Positions 1 to 9,354 of a stretch of DNA of 64,000 nt are shown piece by piece. A program made the translations under genes and the position numbers. The first letter of the stretch is position 1. Each line of letters opens with the position of its first letter. The DNA comes from Bacillus australimaris (GTDB taxonomy: Bacteria; Bacillota; Bacilli; Bacillales; Bacillaceae). Under the pieces are notes generated by a model. That model was given only the letters and a program-made list of their open reading frames with translations. It did not search any database and was not told the origin of the DNA. Location: contig NZ_LGYN01000001.1 of assembly GCF_001307105.1 (NCBI RefSeq), forward strand, positions 744,001-808,000. Reading direction: 5' to 3'.

Positions 1-953
1 ACATACATCCCTTCTTTTTCAAGCATATGGAGGAGAACTTCAATTTGAATACCCGGTACTGAAAAATTTACAATATGCGGTGCACTTTGCGTCAGCGGTG
101 TGTTCATGACAATGCCTTCTATTTCTCCAAGCTGTTTTTGCAGCTGCGTTTTTAAATCCAGCATCTCATCATGATGCTTTTCGAGCTGTTCAAATGAATG
201 TTTCATGGCTTTCGCTAAGCTGACAGCTCCAGCAGGGTTTTCAGTTCCCGAACGCAGTCCCAATTCCTGCTCTCCTCCAGTAATGAAAGGAGCGAGAACG
301 ACACCTTTCTTTAAAAAGAGCGCTCCTGTGCCTTTTAAACCGTGAATTTTGTGGCCTGACATCGTCAGAAGATCCACATCCAGCTGTTTACTGAGAGCTA
401 CCTTGCCCATCCCCTGCACACCGTCGACATGAAATAGCGCGCTGCCAGTATGCTCACGAATGATGCCAGCTGCCTCTTCAATCGGCTGAATGGCACCTGT
501 TTCGTTATTGACGTGCATCATGCTGACAAGCACTGTATCAGGGCGAAGCACCTCTTTTAAATGAGTTATATCTGCATGGCCATGCTCATTTACTTGAATA
601 TAGGAGATATCAAAGCCAAATAAAGCCTTCAGCTGTTCAAATGATTCAATGACAGAGGGATGCTCTATTGCTGTGGTCACAATGTGTTTGCCCTGATTCA
701 TTTTGGCAAGAGCTGCTCCTTTAATGGCGATGTTATTCGCTTCCGTTGCACCTGAAGTAAAAATAATCTCATATTGTTTCAAGCCTGTATAGTGAAGCAT
801 TTGTTTTCTCGTTTCGTTTAACAGCCGGCTTGCATCTATTCCTAGCTGATGAAGCGAAGATGGATTTCCAAAATAACGCTCACTCACTTGCTGATATACT
901 TGTAAAACCTCTGGGTACGGTTTTGTTGTTGCACTATTATCAAGATACATCAT
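1..953 (-). CDS. nifZ: Cysteine desulfurase (NifS/IscS family), 3' end outside window
   Basis: A PLP-dependent enzyme that takes sulfur from L-cysteine to form a protein persulfide. In B. subtilis the gene between braB and thiI supplies sulfur for 4-thiouridine in tRNA. Translating the reverse strand gives an N-terminus reading MMYLDNSATTKPYPEV, then TSGATEANN, and SGHKIHGLKGTG with the PLP lysine, then RSGTEN, all typical of class V aminotransferases. The start at 953 follows AAGGAG six bases upstream. About 317 residues are present; the C-terminus, including the expected active-site cysteine loop, runs off the left edge. ThiI would be expected next, outside the window. Family call is firm; the NifZ assignment rests on synteny. 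Confidence 0.9.
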   Translation of the reverse strand, partial: MMYLDNSATTKPYPEVLQVYQQVSERYFGNPSSLHQLGIDASRLLNETRKQMLHYTGLKQYEIIFTSGATEANNIAIKGAALAKMNQGKHIVTTAIEHPSVIESFEQLKALFGFDISYIQVNEHGHADITHLKEVLRPDTVLVSMMHVNNETGAIQPIEEAAGIIREHTGSALFHVDGVQGMGKVALSKQLDVDLLTMSGHKIHGLKGTGALFLKKGVVLAPFITGGEQELGLRSGTENPAGAVSLAKAMKHSFEQLEKHHDEMLDLKTQLQKQLGEIEGIVMNTPLTQSAPHIVNFSVPGIQIEVLLHMLEKEGMY

Positions 954-1083
954 GACGAACTCCTTATCCTCTTGCATTTAACTGACATCATCAAAATCCC
1001 TTATTTTTGAAAACCAAGCGGTATATTGACAACCTAATCAATTCACTATATCATGCATAGTGCCATTGTCATATTTCATCCAT

Positions 1084-1098
1084 AATTGACAGAATATT
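1084..1098 (+). promoter_or_regulatory. CodY-like box upstream of first braB copy
   Basis: The 15-mer AATTGACAGAATATT matches the CodY consensus (AATTTTCWGAAAATT) at 12 of 15 positions and lies 40 bases before the start codon. A nearly identical box precedes the second copy at 2642-2656. BraB of B. subtilis is a CodY target. Inferred by motif only. Confidence 0.4.
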
Positions 1099-1138
1099 TA
1101 AATATGGTTGAAAAATAAAATAATAAGGGGGTAACCTT

Positions 1139-2482
1139 ATGAAAAATAAGTTAAGTCAAACAGACACATTAGCCATTGGCTTAATGTTGTTTGCACTCTT
1201 TTTCGGCGCAGGCAATATGATATTCCCGCCTGTACTTGGACAATACGCAGGTGAAAACGTGTGGCTTGCGATCGGTGGGTTTTTACTAACAGGGGTTGGA
1301 CTTCCGCTCTTAGGCGTCATCGCCGTTGCCCTGACAGGAACTGGAGCAAAAGGGCTTGTTGATAAAGCGCATCCTGCATTTGGTACCATTTTCACCGTCA
1401 TTTTATATTTATCCATTGGGCCGTTTTTTGCGATTCCTCGTACTGGAACAGTTTCATATGAAATTGGACTGGCACCGTTTCTTTCTGAAGCCCAGTCTGA
1501 ATCATGGATTCCATTATTGTTGTTCTCAATTGCCTTTTTCGGCATTACCTATGCCCTTGCTTTAAATCCATCGAAGCTTGTTGATCGAATCGGTAAAATT
1601 TTAACACCAATTTTACTCGCTGTCATTGCTTTAATTGTGATAAAAGCAATCGCGACACCAATGGGTGGAATTGGCAGTCCCCATCCATCCTATGAAGGAA
1701 GCCCGTTGTTTACCGGCTTTTTAGAAGGCTATAAAACGATGGATGCTCTTGCTTCAATCGTTTTCGGAATTGTCGTTGTTACAGCTGTGAAAGAGCGTGG
1801 TATTACAGAGCGTAAATCTCTTGCATCCGCTTGTATTAAAGCAGGACTTGTCGCAGCTGCTGGACTAGCCCTTGTGTACATATCACTTGCTTATGTCGGA
1901 GCATCCAGTCCTGAGGCAACAGGAATGGTCGGGGCAAATGATGGCGGTAAACTCCTTTCGCTTGCGGCGAACTTTTTATTTGGTTCTGCTGGAAATATGG
2001 TGTTAGGGGCTGCGATCTTATTTGCATGTTTAACCACAAGTATTGGACTAGTCTCATCATGTGGGGAATATTTCTCGACACTTTTCCCTCGTTTATCGTA
2101 TCGTACAGTTGTTTTGATTGTGTCTTTATTTAGTACATTTATAGCGAACCTTGGACTGGCGCAAATTATTTCGCTCTCTGTTCCGGTTCTTGTTGCAATT
2201 TATCCGCTAGCCATCGTGATCATTCTCTTATCTTTTCTTGATCGCTGGATCAACGGAAGACGAATCATTTATATCGTTTCACTCATCTTTACAGGTATCT
2301 TTGCTGTGATCGACGGATTAGTGGCAGCGAAGATACCGCTTGGCGGGTTACATGAATTTTTAGAAGCAGTGGTTCCTTTATACAAGCTTGGAATCGGCTG
2401 GGCCATCCCTGCCGTTCTAGGAGCCATTGTCGGCCTACTCATTTCCTTATTCACAAGTCCGCCTAAACAGCTTGCTTCATAA
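1139..2482 (+). CDS. Branched-chain amino acid:cation symporter, BraB paralogue 1
   Basis: A 447-residue LIVCS-family carrier expected to import Ile, Leu and Val with Na+ or H+ across the cytoplasmic membrane. The sequence is almost wholly hydrophobic with about 12 membrane segments and carries family blocks such as FALFFGAGNMIFPP near residue 20 and LEGYKTMDALASIVFG near 200. The start ATG follows AAGGGGG. It is a tandem paralogue of the next gene: the proteins align along their whole length, and the second looks closer to B. subtilis BraB (shared GNMIYPPELGQ and PIKFTII). Both copies are intact and each has its own terminator, so they look like two transcription units. Confidence 0.88.
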   Translation: MKNKLSQTDTLAIGLMLFALFFGAGNMIFPPVLGQYAGENVWLAIGGFLLTGVGLPLLGVIAVALTGTGAKGLVDKAHPAFGTIFTVILYLSIGPFFAIPRTGTVSYEIGLAPFLSEAQSESWIPLLLFSIAFFGITYALALNPSKLVDRIGKILTPILLAVIALIVIKAIATPMGGIGSPHPSYEGSPLFTGFLEGYKTMDALASIVFGIVVVTAVKERGITERKSLASACIKAGLVAAAGLALVYISLAYVGASSPEATGMVGANDGGKLLSLAANFLFGSAGNMVLGAAILFACLTTSIGLVSSCGEYFSTLFPRLSYRTVVLIVSLFSTFIANLGLAQIISLSVPVLVAIYPLAIVIILLSFLDRWINGRRIIYIVSLIFTGIFAVIDGLVAAKIPLGGLHEFLEAVVPLYKLGIGWAIPAVLGAIVGLLISLFTSPPKQLAS

Positions 2483-2487
2483 GCTTC

Positions 2488-2525
2488 AAACATCCCTTTC
2501 CATAGGTGAAGGGGATGTTTTTTAT
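2488..2525 (+). terminator. Terminator of braB paralogue 1
   Basis: Inverted repeat AAACATCCC...GGGATGTTT followed by a T run, six bases after the stop codon. Confidence 0.85.
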
Positions 2526-2641
2526 TGTTCTCCATATACTAATATAGAAAAATTCATGACTTTTGTATGAAAACAGATGTTGACATCAGGCGTACATCCT
2601 TTATAATTAGTGAATGTTAATGAAGAACGGTTTTAGCAACT

Positions 2642-2656
2642 AATTAACAGAATATT
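2642..2656 (+). promoter_or_regulatory. CodY-like box upstream of second braB copy
   Basis: AATTAACAGAATATT, 12 of 15 matches to the CodY consensus, 29 bases before the start codon. It differs from the box before copy 1 at one position, so the element was kept or copied with the gene. Confidence 0.4.
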
Positions 2657-2685
2657 TCAACATAATATTGGAGGCTTTATATTCA

Positions 2686-4029
2686 ATGAAGGCAACATTG
2701 TCGACGAAAGATACGGTTATTATCGGTTTTATGCTATTTGCTCTATTCTTCGGCGCCGGAAATATGATTTATCCACCAGAGCTTGGCCAGTATGCAGGAA
2801 CAAACGTATGGAGAGCTATGGGCGGATTTTTATTAACGGGTGTCGGTTTACCTCTTCTTGGAATTATTGCGATCGCTTTAACAGGGCGTGATGCAAAAGG
2901 ACTTGCAGATAAGGCACACCCAGTGTTTGGAACAGCATTCACTGTTATTTTATATTTATCTATTGGACCGCTGTTCGCTATTCCGCGTACAGGAACGGTC
3001 TCATACGAGATTGGTGCATTGCCATTTTTATCAAGTATACCACCTTGGCTATCACTTCTTTTATTTACACTTATCTTTTTTGGTATTACGTATTATCTTG
3101 CTTTAAATCCAACGAAAATCGTGGATCGTGTTGGGAAAATTTTAACACCGATTAAATTTACGATTATCTTGATTATCATTGTGAAAGCAATTTTGACCCC
3201 GATGGGTGTAATTGGTACTCCAGATGTATCATATAGTAATGGATCGTTTTTCAAAGGATTTTTAGAGGGCTACAAAACGATGGATGCTCTTGCTTCTATA
3301 GTATTTGGAATTGTTGTCATCAATGCGATTAAAGGACGCGGCGTAACAAGTAAAAAGGCACTCGCTTCTGCTTGTATCAAAGCTGGTTTGATTGCAGCTG
3401 CCGGATTAACCTTCGTTTATTTATCACTTGCGTATTTAGGTGCTTCTAGTACACATGCCATTGGGTTCGTTGGAGACGGCAGCAAAATCTTGGCTCAGTC
3501 TTCTCAATTCCTTTTCGGCAGTCTAGGAAATATCGTGTTAGGTGCTGCGATTACAGTCGCTTGTTTAACAACAAGTATCGGCCTTGTCACTTCATGCGGA
3601 GAGTATTTCTCAAAATTACTTCCTAAACTTTCTTATAAAATGGTCGTGACACTTGTTACATTATTTAGTTTCATCATTTCTAACTTTGGACTTGCTCATA
3701 TTGTTGCTTTCTCTGTTCCAGTCTTAACAGCGATTTATCCGCTGGCGATTGTGATCATCGTTCTATCACTTGCTGATAAATGGCTTGGACATAGAAGACC
3801 AGTATATGTCCTCTCGTTAATTTTAACAGGGTGCGTCAGCTTATTTGACGGCTTAGCCGCAGCACAACTTCCGATCGGTCCAGTAAAAGACATCTTCCAA
3901 ACAGTGCTGCCTTTTTATGATCTTGGCATTGGCTGGCTTGTCCCTGCGATACTTGGAGTCGTCATCGGTTTTGTGATCTCACTTTTCACTTCTTCTGCTT
4001 CAGAAGAACGTCAGGAACAGGCGTCATAA
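2686..4029 (+). CDS. braB: Branched-chain amino acid:cation symporter BraB (paralogue 2)
   Basis: LIVCS-family carrier of 447 residues for Ile/Leu/Val uptake, about 12 membrane segments. I chose the ATG at 2686 (MKATLSTKDTVIIG): it lies 10 bases after the GGAGG at 2671, whereas the upstream in-frame TTG at 2668 overlaps that ribosome binding site. The corrected protein equals its paralogue in length. Sequence blocks (GNMIYPPELGQYAG, AIALTGRDAKGLADKAHPVFGT) are very close to B. subtilis BraB, so this is the likely orthologue. It ends against ezrA, with a bidirectional terminator between the two stop codons. Confidence 0.9.
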   Translation: MKATLSTKDTVIIGFMLFALFFGAGNMIYPPELGQYAGTNVWRAMGGFLLTGVGLPLLGIIAIALTGRDAKGLADKAHPVFGTAFTVILYLSIGPLFAIPRTGTVSYEIGALPFLSSIPPWLSLLLFTLIFFGITYYLALNPTKIVDRVGKILTPIKFTIILIIIVKAILTPMGVIGTPDVSYSNGSFFKGFLEGYKTMDALASIVFGIVVINAIKGRGVTSKKALASACIKAGLIAAAGLTFVYLSLAYLGASSTHAIGFVGDGSKILAQSSQFLFGSLGNIVLGAAITVACLTTSIGLVTSCGEYFSKLLPKLSYKMVVTLVTLFSFIISNFGLAHIVAFSVPVLTAIYPLAIVIIVLSLADKWLGHRRPVYVLSLILTGCVSLFDGLAAAQLPIGPVKDIFQTVLPFYDLGIGWLVPAILGVVIGFVISLFTSSASEERQEQAS

Positions 4030-4032
4030 TAC

Positions 4033-4071
4033 AAAAAAGCTGAAGTCCTATTAATGGACTTCAGCTTTTTT
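4033..4071. terminator. Bidirectional terminator, braB / ezrA
   Basis: AAAAAAGCTGAAGTCC paired with GGACTTCAGCTTTTTT around a seven-base loop. A and T tracts on both sides serve both convergent genes; it overlaps the last bases of the ezrA stop codon. Confidence 0.9.
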
Positions 4072-5773
4072 ATTGATGCTGATATTCTTTTTCTTGCTGA
4101 GCTAAAAGCTTCTGAACCGCTCCAGGTGATGCTTTTTCCACAGCAGCTGCTGCTACATCAAATGAACCGTTATAATCATAGGCATAAAATTTTCGCTCTG
4201 CCTCTTTTAATTGTTCTGAAAGAATGTGGTTTTGGCTTCTAAAACGATTGCCGTATTGAATGATTCGTTCAATTTGATCAACTTTAGTGAGCATTTCTTC
4301 TGTTTCACCCACGACATTTCTTACTGTGTCAGAGGCTTCTTTTAATTGTTGATTCACAGCCGGCATATTGAGCGGCAGGTTCTCCAGCTGCTCGTGCACT
4401 TGCTGAATCATCTCCTGTGCTTTTTCTGCCCGCTCTTTTATGTCAGCAGGTACACCCGGAATATTGCTTTTTTGCAGATGGCGTACTGTATCTGTCAGCA
4501 TCGTTTTGAGCTCAGCCAGTGTTTCTCTCGCTTGTAATTCTTCTTTTCTTAATGATTGAAGATGCTCTTTAAACGTGTCATGCAATGCTTTTGCATCATC
4601 GATAAAGGTCTCCAGTTGATGGATCTCATCCATTAATAATGAATATGCTACATGGTCACGATCGAGCTTCTCACGAATTTGTTTCATCAGCTTTTCGATT
4701 TCTTCTAAGCGTTTTTCAAACGCCTTCTGTTGATCGAGCTCACCGGCTGTCAGTTTGTAGCTTTCTTTCACAAGAGCTGTTTCTGCCTTTGTTTCGGTGT
4801 GATCCTGCTCGAGCTTTTCAAATGCTTCCGTCAGCTCAGGCATTTTGCTTTTGATTTCCTGACCTGCTTCTACTTCCGCTTCCAGCTGATCATACAGTGT
4901 CTGAATCGCATCATCAATCATTTGCAAAATGTTTGATGCCTCATCCATATTGAGTTCATCAATAAGCAGTTTTTCCGCACGGGTCAGCTGTTTGTTTAAG
5001 TTCTCAAGCTCTTTAGTGATCTGGATGTGCTCAAGCTTGTAGCCTTTGTCTGTCATTTCTTTATATCCGTCTTTCAGCTTCGTCAGCTGGCCTGGTACGG
5101 TTTGTTTACAGTCTGCAATGAGCTTCGGTACATCATTGATATACAGTTGAAGCTGATCGAGTCTGCGGTCTTGCTCAAGCAAAATCTTTCTTGCTTTCAT
5201 GTAGTTGCCGTTTTCTGTCTCTTCCTCGTACTGCTTGATCCCTTCCCATGCCTCGTCTAAGTCCTGCTCCATTTTGTCATAAAGGGTGCCGTATAAATGG
5301 CTGTACGCAAGCAGATTTTTTCGAACCGTTTGATATTGTTCTTTGACCTTTTCAATGTCTTTGCGATTTTGCTCCTCACTTGTGACAAGGTCTGCAATCT
5401 CTTTTAAAATGTCTTCAATGTTCGAATCAGCAGCACTCAGCAAGTCCTCAATGTGCGTTAGAACCTGCTTGGCTTTGGAGAATCGATATTTATCAGAATA
5501 CTCTTCTGCATCATATAATAGCTCCTCTACCTTTGGAAGATGGGCTGTGACGATATCGTCCCACTCTGCACGCCATCTTTCAAAAAATTGCTCTGTTTCT
5601 CCGGTCATTTTTAAATGTTTGATTTTTGAAATTTCTTCTACAATTGATCTGTTTAAAATTTCAATTTTCCATGCTTCCAATCGGTCAATCTCTTTATATA
5701 TATTTTTTCGCAGGAAATAACCGACTGAAAACAAAGCAAGCAAAATGACAATTAAACCGATGATTAACTCCAT
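4070..5773 (-). CDS. ezrA: Septation ring formation regulator EzrA
   Basis: A 567-residue membrane-anchored protein that restrains FtsZ ring assembly away from mid-cell and takes part in divisome and PBP1 dynamics. It shows one N-terminal membrane segment (about residues 2-22, ending FLRKNIYKEID) followed by more than 500 residues rich in Glu, Lys, Leu and Gln with heptad character, which fits the spectrin-like coiled-coil repeats of the family. Length is close to B. subtilis EzrA (about 562). The start ATG follows AGGGGG. It is transcribed alone, convergent with braB. Confidence 0.95.
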   Translation of the reverse strand: MELIIGLIVILLALFSVGYFLRKNIYKEIDRLEAWKIEILNRSIVEEISKIKHLKMTGETEQFFERWRAEWDDIVTAHLPKVEELLYDAEEYSDKYRFSKAKQVLTHIEDLLSAADSNIEDILKEIADLVTSEEQNRKDIEKVKEQYQTVRKNLLAYSHLYGTLYDKMEQDLDEAWEGIKQYEEETENGNYMKARKILLEQDRRLDQLQLYINDVPKLIADCKQTVPGQLTKLKDGYKEMTDKGYKLEHIQITKELENLNKQLTRAEKLLIDELNMDEASNILQMIDDAIQTLYDQLEAEVEAGQEIKSKMPELTEAFEKLEQDHTETKAETALVKESYKLTAGELDQQKAFEKRLEEIEKLMKQIREKLDRDHVAYSLLMDEIHQLETFIDDAKALHDTFKEHLQSLRKEELQARETLAELKTMLTDTVRHLQKSNIPGVPADIKERAEKAQEMIQQVHEQLENLPLNMPAVNQQLKEASDTVRNVVGETEEMLTKVDQIERIIQYGNRFRSQNHILSEQLKEAERKFYAYDYNGSFDVAAAAVEKASPGAVQKLLAQQEKEYQHQ

Positions 5774-6111
5774 AATGAGCCCCCTTGTTGTGATCTAAGT
5801 GATGTCAGGGTAAAGTGTCCCGAGTAGACCTGAGAACCCTTTCGTGTCCGCTTTGCAATTGTTTTTATAAGCAGGATCGTATGTTTTCCAATACCATCCA
5901 TTCACGGTTTTATGTATGTTTTTTCAAGAAAGTATTTGAGCGCTTTCTATCTTTTGATCACTCGTATCGATGTGACCTGCTTTTATGTATGCGGAAGCTG
6001 TCGTTTTCATTGTTATTATGATACCATGTAACCAGCATTTTGGGTCATGATTTTTCATTATTTTCGCTGATAAACATTACGTTTTTCAAAATATCAACAA
6101 GAGGTGACGAC
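5774..6111. other. Divergent ezrA/hisJ intergenic region with a cre-like site
   Basis: This 338-base spacer must hold the ezrA and hisJ promoters. I see no strong consensus promoter. A cre-like palindrome lies at 5934-5949 (AAAGCGCT core on the minus strand; two mismatches to WTGNAANCGNWNNCWW). An open frame at 5815-6021 would encode 68 Cys- and Phe-rich residues without a ribosome binding site and is unlikely to be real. Confidence 0.3.
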
Positions 6112-6927
6112 ATGCTGAAACAAGATGCACATCTACACACACCATTTTGCCCGCACGGCTCGCTTGATCCTTTTCATTCTTATATTGAAAAAGCCATCAA
6201 AAAGGGATTTGATTCCATAACCTTTACCGAGCATGCCCCGCTGCCTCCATCGTTTCAGGACCCAACACCTGAGCAGGATAGTGCCATGAAGCTCCAAGAC
6301 CTTGAAGCATATCTCACAAAACTTGCTGAGCTGAAACAAGAGTACAAAGGACAATTAATAGTAAAAACTGGGCTAGAGGTTGACTATATCAAAGAGTATG
6401 AAGAGGAAACAAGAGCCTTTTTAGACTGCTACGGTCCAGAACTAGACGACGGCATTTTATCTGTTCACTTTCTTCCTGCTGGCGATAATTATATTTGCCT
6501 TGATTTTGACGAGCATGCTTTCCAGCAGCTAATAAGCATCTATGGCAGCATCGAACAGGTCTATCAAAGCTACTATGACCAAATTCATTCTTCCATTCTA
6601 TCATCTTTGGGTCCCTATAAGCCAAAGAGAATCGGTCATATCACCCTTGTCCAGAAATTCAAACAGCTTTTCCCATATGAGATGTCATCAGAACTTTGTC
6701 AAAAGGTCACCCTTTGTCTAGAAGAAACGGCAAAAAAAGGCATGTCCTTAGATTTTAATACATCAGGTCTTCGTAAAACATATGCCAGAAGTATCTATTT
6801 AGATCAATGGATGATTGATCTTGCAAAACAGAAAAAAATTCCGCTCATATTCGGGTCAGATGCCCATCAAGCGGAAGATCTCGGATATGCTTATGATCAA
6901 TTCGAGGACATCATGAGCTTGAGATGA
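6112..6927 (+). CDS. hisJ: Histidinol-phosphatase HisJ (PHP family)
   Basis: Dephosphorylates L-histidinol phosphate, the penultimate step of histidine synthesis, in the cytoplasm. The PHP fold shows in the N-terminal metal-binding HLH (residues 7-9, DAHLHTPFCPHG), FTEHAPLPPSF near 40, GLEVDY, SVHFL, and the C-terminal GSDAHQAEDLGYAY. I chose the ATG at 6112, which follows AGAGGTGA and gives 271 residues, close to the roughly 268 of B. subtilis; the upstream in-frame ATG at 6040 would add 24 residues unlike the family. Its last 31 bases overlap the 3' end of the convergent yttP. Confidence 0.92.
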   Translation: MLKQDAHLHTPFCPHGSLDPFHSYIEKAIKKGFDSITFTEHAPLPPSFQDPTPEQDSAMKLQDLEAYLTKLAELKQEYKGQLIVKTGLEVDYIKEYEEETRAFLDCYGPELDDGILSVHFLPAGDNYICLDFDEHAFQQLISIYGSIEQVYQSYYDQIHSSILSSLGPYKPKRIGHITLVQKFKQLFPYEMSSELCQKVTLCLEETAKKGMSLDFNTSGLRKTYARSIYLDQWMIDLAKQKKIPLIFGSDAHQAEDLGYAYDQFEDIMSLR

Positions 6928-7562
6928 GAATCTAATGCCGGCTCTTTTGGTTCTAGCAGATGATGAAGTGAGCGGCTCAGCTCCTTAAAGTACATTTGAT
7001 AGAAATACGGCTCACTTGGATTCAGATAAAGCACCTCTGTTAAATATTGCGGCTGTAAATATGGCATCATGAGAAGTGATTTCAGCTGAATCATAAAGGA
7101 TGAAAGTGAAAGCTGCTCACAAATAACATGGGTGCTTTTTCCTTTTTCGATGATCAGCTGAAACAAATACTTTTCTTTTGTTAAATATGTCGACATGATT
7201 TCTCTAATGAGCGTCGAATCAATCGTCACCTCTCGATAAACGAAACGGGTTAATTGACGGTGCTCGTGCTGATAAGATAAAATATCAAAAACCACATGAA
7301 GTAAGCATTCTTTTGCGTGACGGGTTTCCATGTGATGGATATGTGTTTCAATCATGTGAATGTAGCCTTCATAAAAATCGGCTACGAGCTGTTCAAGCAG
7401 CCCCCCTTTTCCTTGAAAGTAATAAGATATATGGGCAACGTTGACGTTTGCTTCCTTCGCAATCTCACGGACAGAGGTTCCAGAAAATCCTTTTTGGTTA
7501 AATAGTCTGATGGCAGCATCAATAATACGGTCTTTTGTTTGCACACTTGTTGATGTTTTCAT
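6897..7562 (-). CDS. yttP: TetR-family transcriptional regulator YttP
   Basis: A 221-residue TetR/AcrR repressor. The N-terminal DNA-binding domain reads RIIDAAIRLFNQKGFSGTSVREIAKEANVNVAHISYYF (about residues 13-50), the standard TetR helix-turn-helix; the rest is the helical ligand and dimer domain. The ATG at 7562 follows AGAGGGGTGA. The longer reading to 7697 would run into the start of divergent ytsP and lacks support. The ligand is unknown. It is tail-to-tail with hisJ, with a 31-base overlap and no terminator between. Confidence 0.88.
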   Translation of the reverse strand: MKTSTSVQTKDRIIDAAIRLFNQKGFSGTSVREIAKEANVNVAHISYYFQGKGGLLEQLVADFYEGYIHMIETHIHHMETRHAKECLLHVVFDILSYQHEHRQLTRFVYREVTIDSTLIREIMSTYLTKEKYLFQLIIEKGKSTHVICEQLSLSSFMIQLKSLLMMPYLQPQYLTEVLYLNPSEPYFYQMYFKELSRSLHHLLEPKEPALDSHLKLMMSSN

Positions 7563-7688
7563 CCGCTCACCCCTCTTCATGAGTACATACTTCAAGATGA
7601 AGGCGGAAGTTCCTTTTACAATTGCTCGACAAATCCCACATACGAGACGCAAGTTATGTATTTTTAAGATAGAAAGTAGGAGATTTTC

Positions 7689-8186
7689 ATGTTTCATGTC
7701 GAAAAACAGTCTGGCGATCCGTCAAAAGACTATCAATTGCTTGTTAAACAGGTAGAAGCCATTACTGATGGTGAACCTGACCTGATTGCCAATTTGGCAA
7801 ATGCAGCTGCGCTGCTCTATCACTCACTTCCTGAAGTCAATTGGGCAGGTTTTTATTTGGCAAAGGGCGGCGAGCTTGTGCTTGGACCGTTTAACGGACT
7901 GCCTGCATGTGTGCGCATCCCTTCTGGTAAAGGCGTTTGCGGTACAGCGTTTGCGACAGGTGAAGTGCAGCGTATCGCTGATGTGCATGCATTCCCTGGA
8001 CATATTGCATGTGATGCAGCATCACAATCTGAAATTGTCATTCCGCTCAAGGTCAATGGAGAAATCATTGGGGTGCTCGACATTGACAGCCCAGTGAAAG
8101 ACCGCTTCAGTGAAGTAGATGAGACTTACCTTATTCAATTTACAGAGATTCTTCAACAGGCGTTATCCGTCTCTTTGGATGCATAA
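7689..8186 (+). CDS. ytsP: Free methionine-(R)-sulfoxide reductase, GAF domain (YtsP/fRMsr)
   Basis: Reduces free L-methionine-(R)-sulfoxide in the cytoplasm, an oxidative-damage repair function. The 165-residue protein is a single GAF domain (NWAGFYL, LGPFNG, IPLKVNGEIIGVLDIDS). Cysteines at about residues 74, 84 and 108 have the 10- and 24-residue spacing of the catalytic and resolving cysteines of fRMsr. The start is preceded by AGGAG. Divergent from yttP, with 126 bases between start codons. Confidence 0.9.
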   Translation: MFHVEKQSGDPSKDYQLLVKQVEAITDGEPDLIANLANAAALLYHSLPEVNWAGFYLAKGGELVLGPFNGLPACVRIPSGKGVCGTAFATGEVQRIADVHAFPGHIACDAASQSEIVIPLKVNGEIIGVLDIDSPVKDRFSEVDETYLIQFTEILQQALSVSLDA

Positions 8187-8195
8187 TCGAATAGA

Positions 8196-8222
8196 AAAAG
8201 CAGACACATTGTCTGCTTTTTT
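8196..8222 (+). terminator. Terminator of ytsP
   Basis: AAAAGCAGACA / TGTCTGCTTTT hairpin with a three-base loop and T run, just after the ytsP stop. Confidence 0.9.
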
Positions 8223-8268
8223 ATTTTCCTTTGTTTGATGGTGAAGTTCACTTCTGCCTCTAAATAGG

Positions 8269-8297
8269 TTGACTTCTCCTATCCAGCGTCATATAAT
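8269..8297 (+). promoter_or_regulatory. SigA promoter of rpsD
   Basis: TTGACT (8269-8274), 17-base spacer, TATAAT (8292-8297): a near-perfect housekeeping promoter, about 190 bases before the rpsD start. Confidence 0.85.
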
Positions 8298-8303
8298 AGA
8301 GTT

Positions 8304-9088
<785 letters not shown>

Positions 9089-9117
9089 TTTCATTACTTC
9101 TCTAAGAGAGAGCAAAC

Positions 9118-9162
9118 AAACCCTAGATACCTTGATTGTTCAAGGATTTCTAGGGTTTTTTG
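9118..9162 (+). terminator. Terminator of rpsD
   Basis: Long hairpin AAACCCTAGA...TCTAGGGTTT with an inner CTTG/CAAG helix, then T6G. Confidence 0.9.
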
Positions 9163-9267
9163 TTTCGCGTAAATTATATAACGTAAAAACGAATGTATGA
9201 CAGACCCTCATTCTTACTTCAATTAAACCTGTCTTAATTTTTATATACAAATATAGGTAATATTTCA

Positions 9268-9296
9268 TTGAATTGCCTTTTTTCTATTGGTACAAT
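9268..9296 (+). promoter_or_regulatory. Promoter of the orphan membrane protein gene
   Basis: TTGAAT (9268-9273), 17-base spacer, TACAAT (9291-9296), about 58 bases before the chosen start. Confidence 0.6.
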
Positions 9297-9354
9297 ATTG
9301 ATAGATGACATATCAGTCGTTTGGTCTTCTATAGTACGCAGATGGAGGAGTTCC

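Noticed and set aside
5815-6021. 68-residue open frame between ezrA and hisJ
   Set aside because: No ribosome binding site, Cys/Phe-rich composition unlike the other proteins here, and it would occupy the only space for the ezrA and hisJ promoters.
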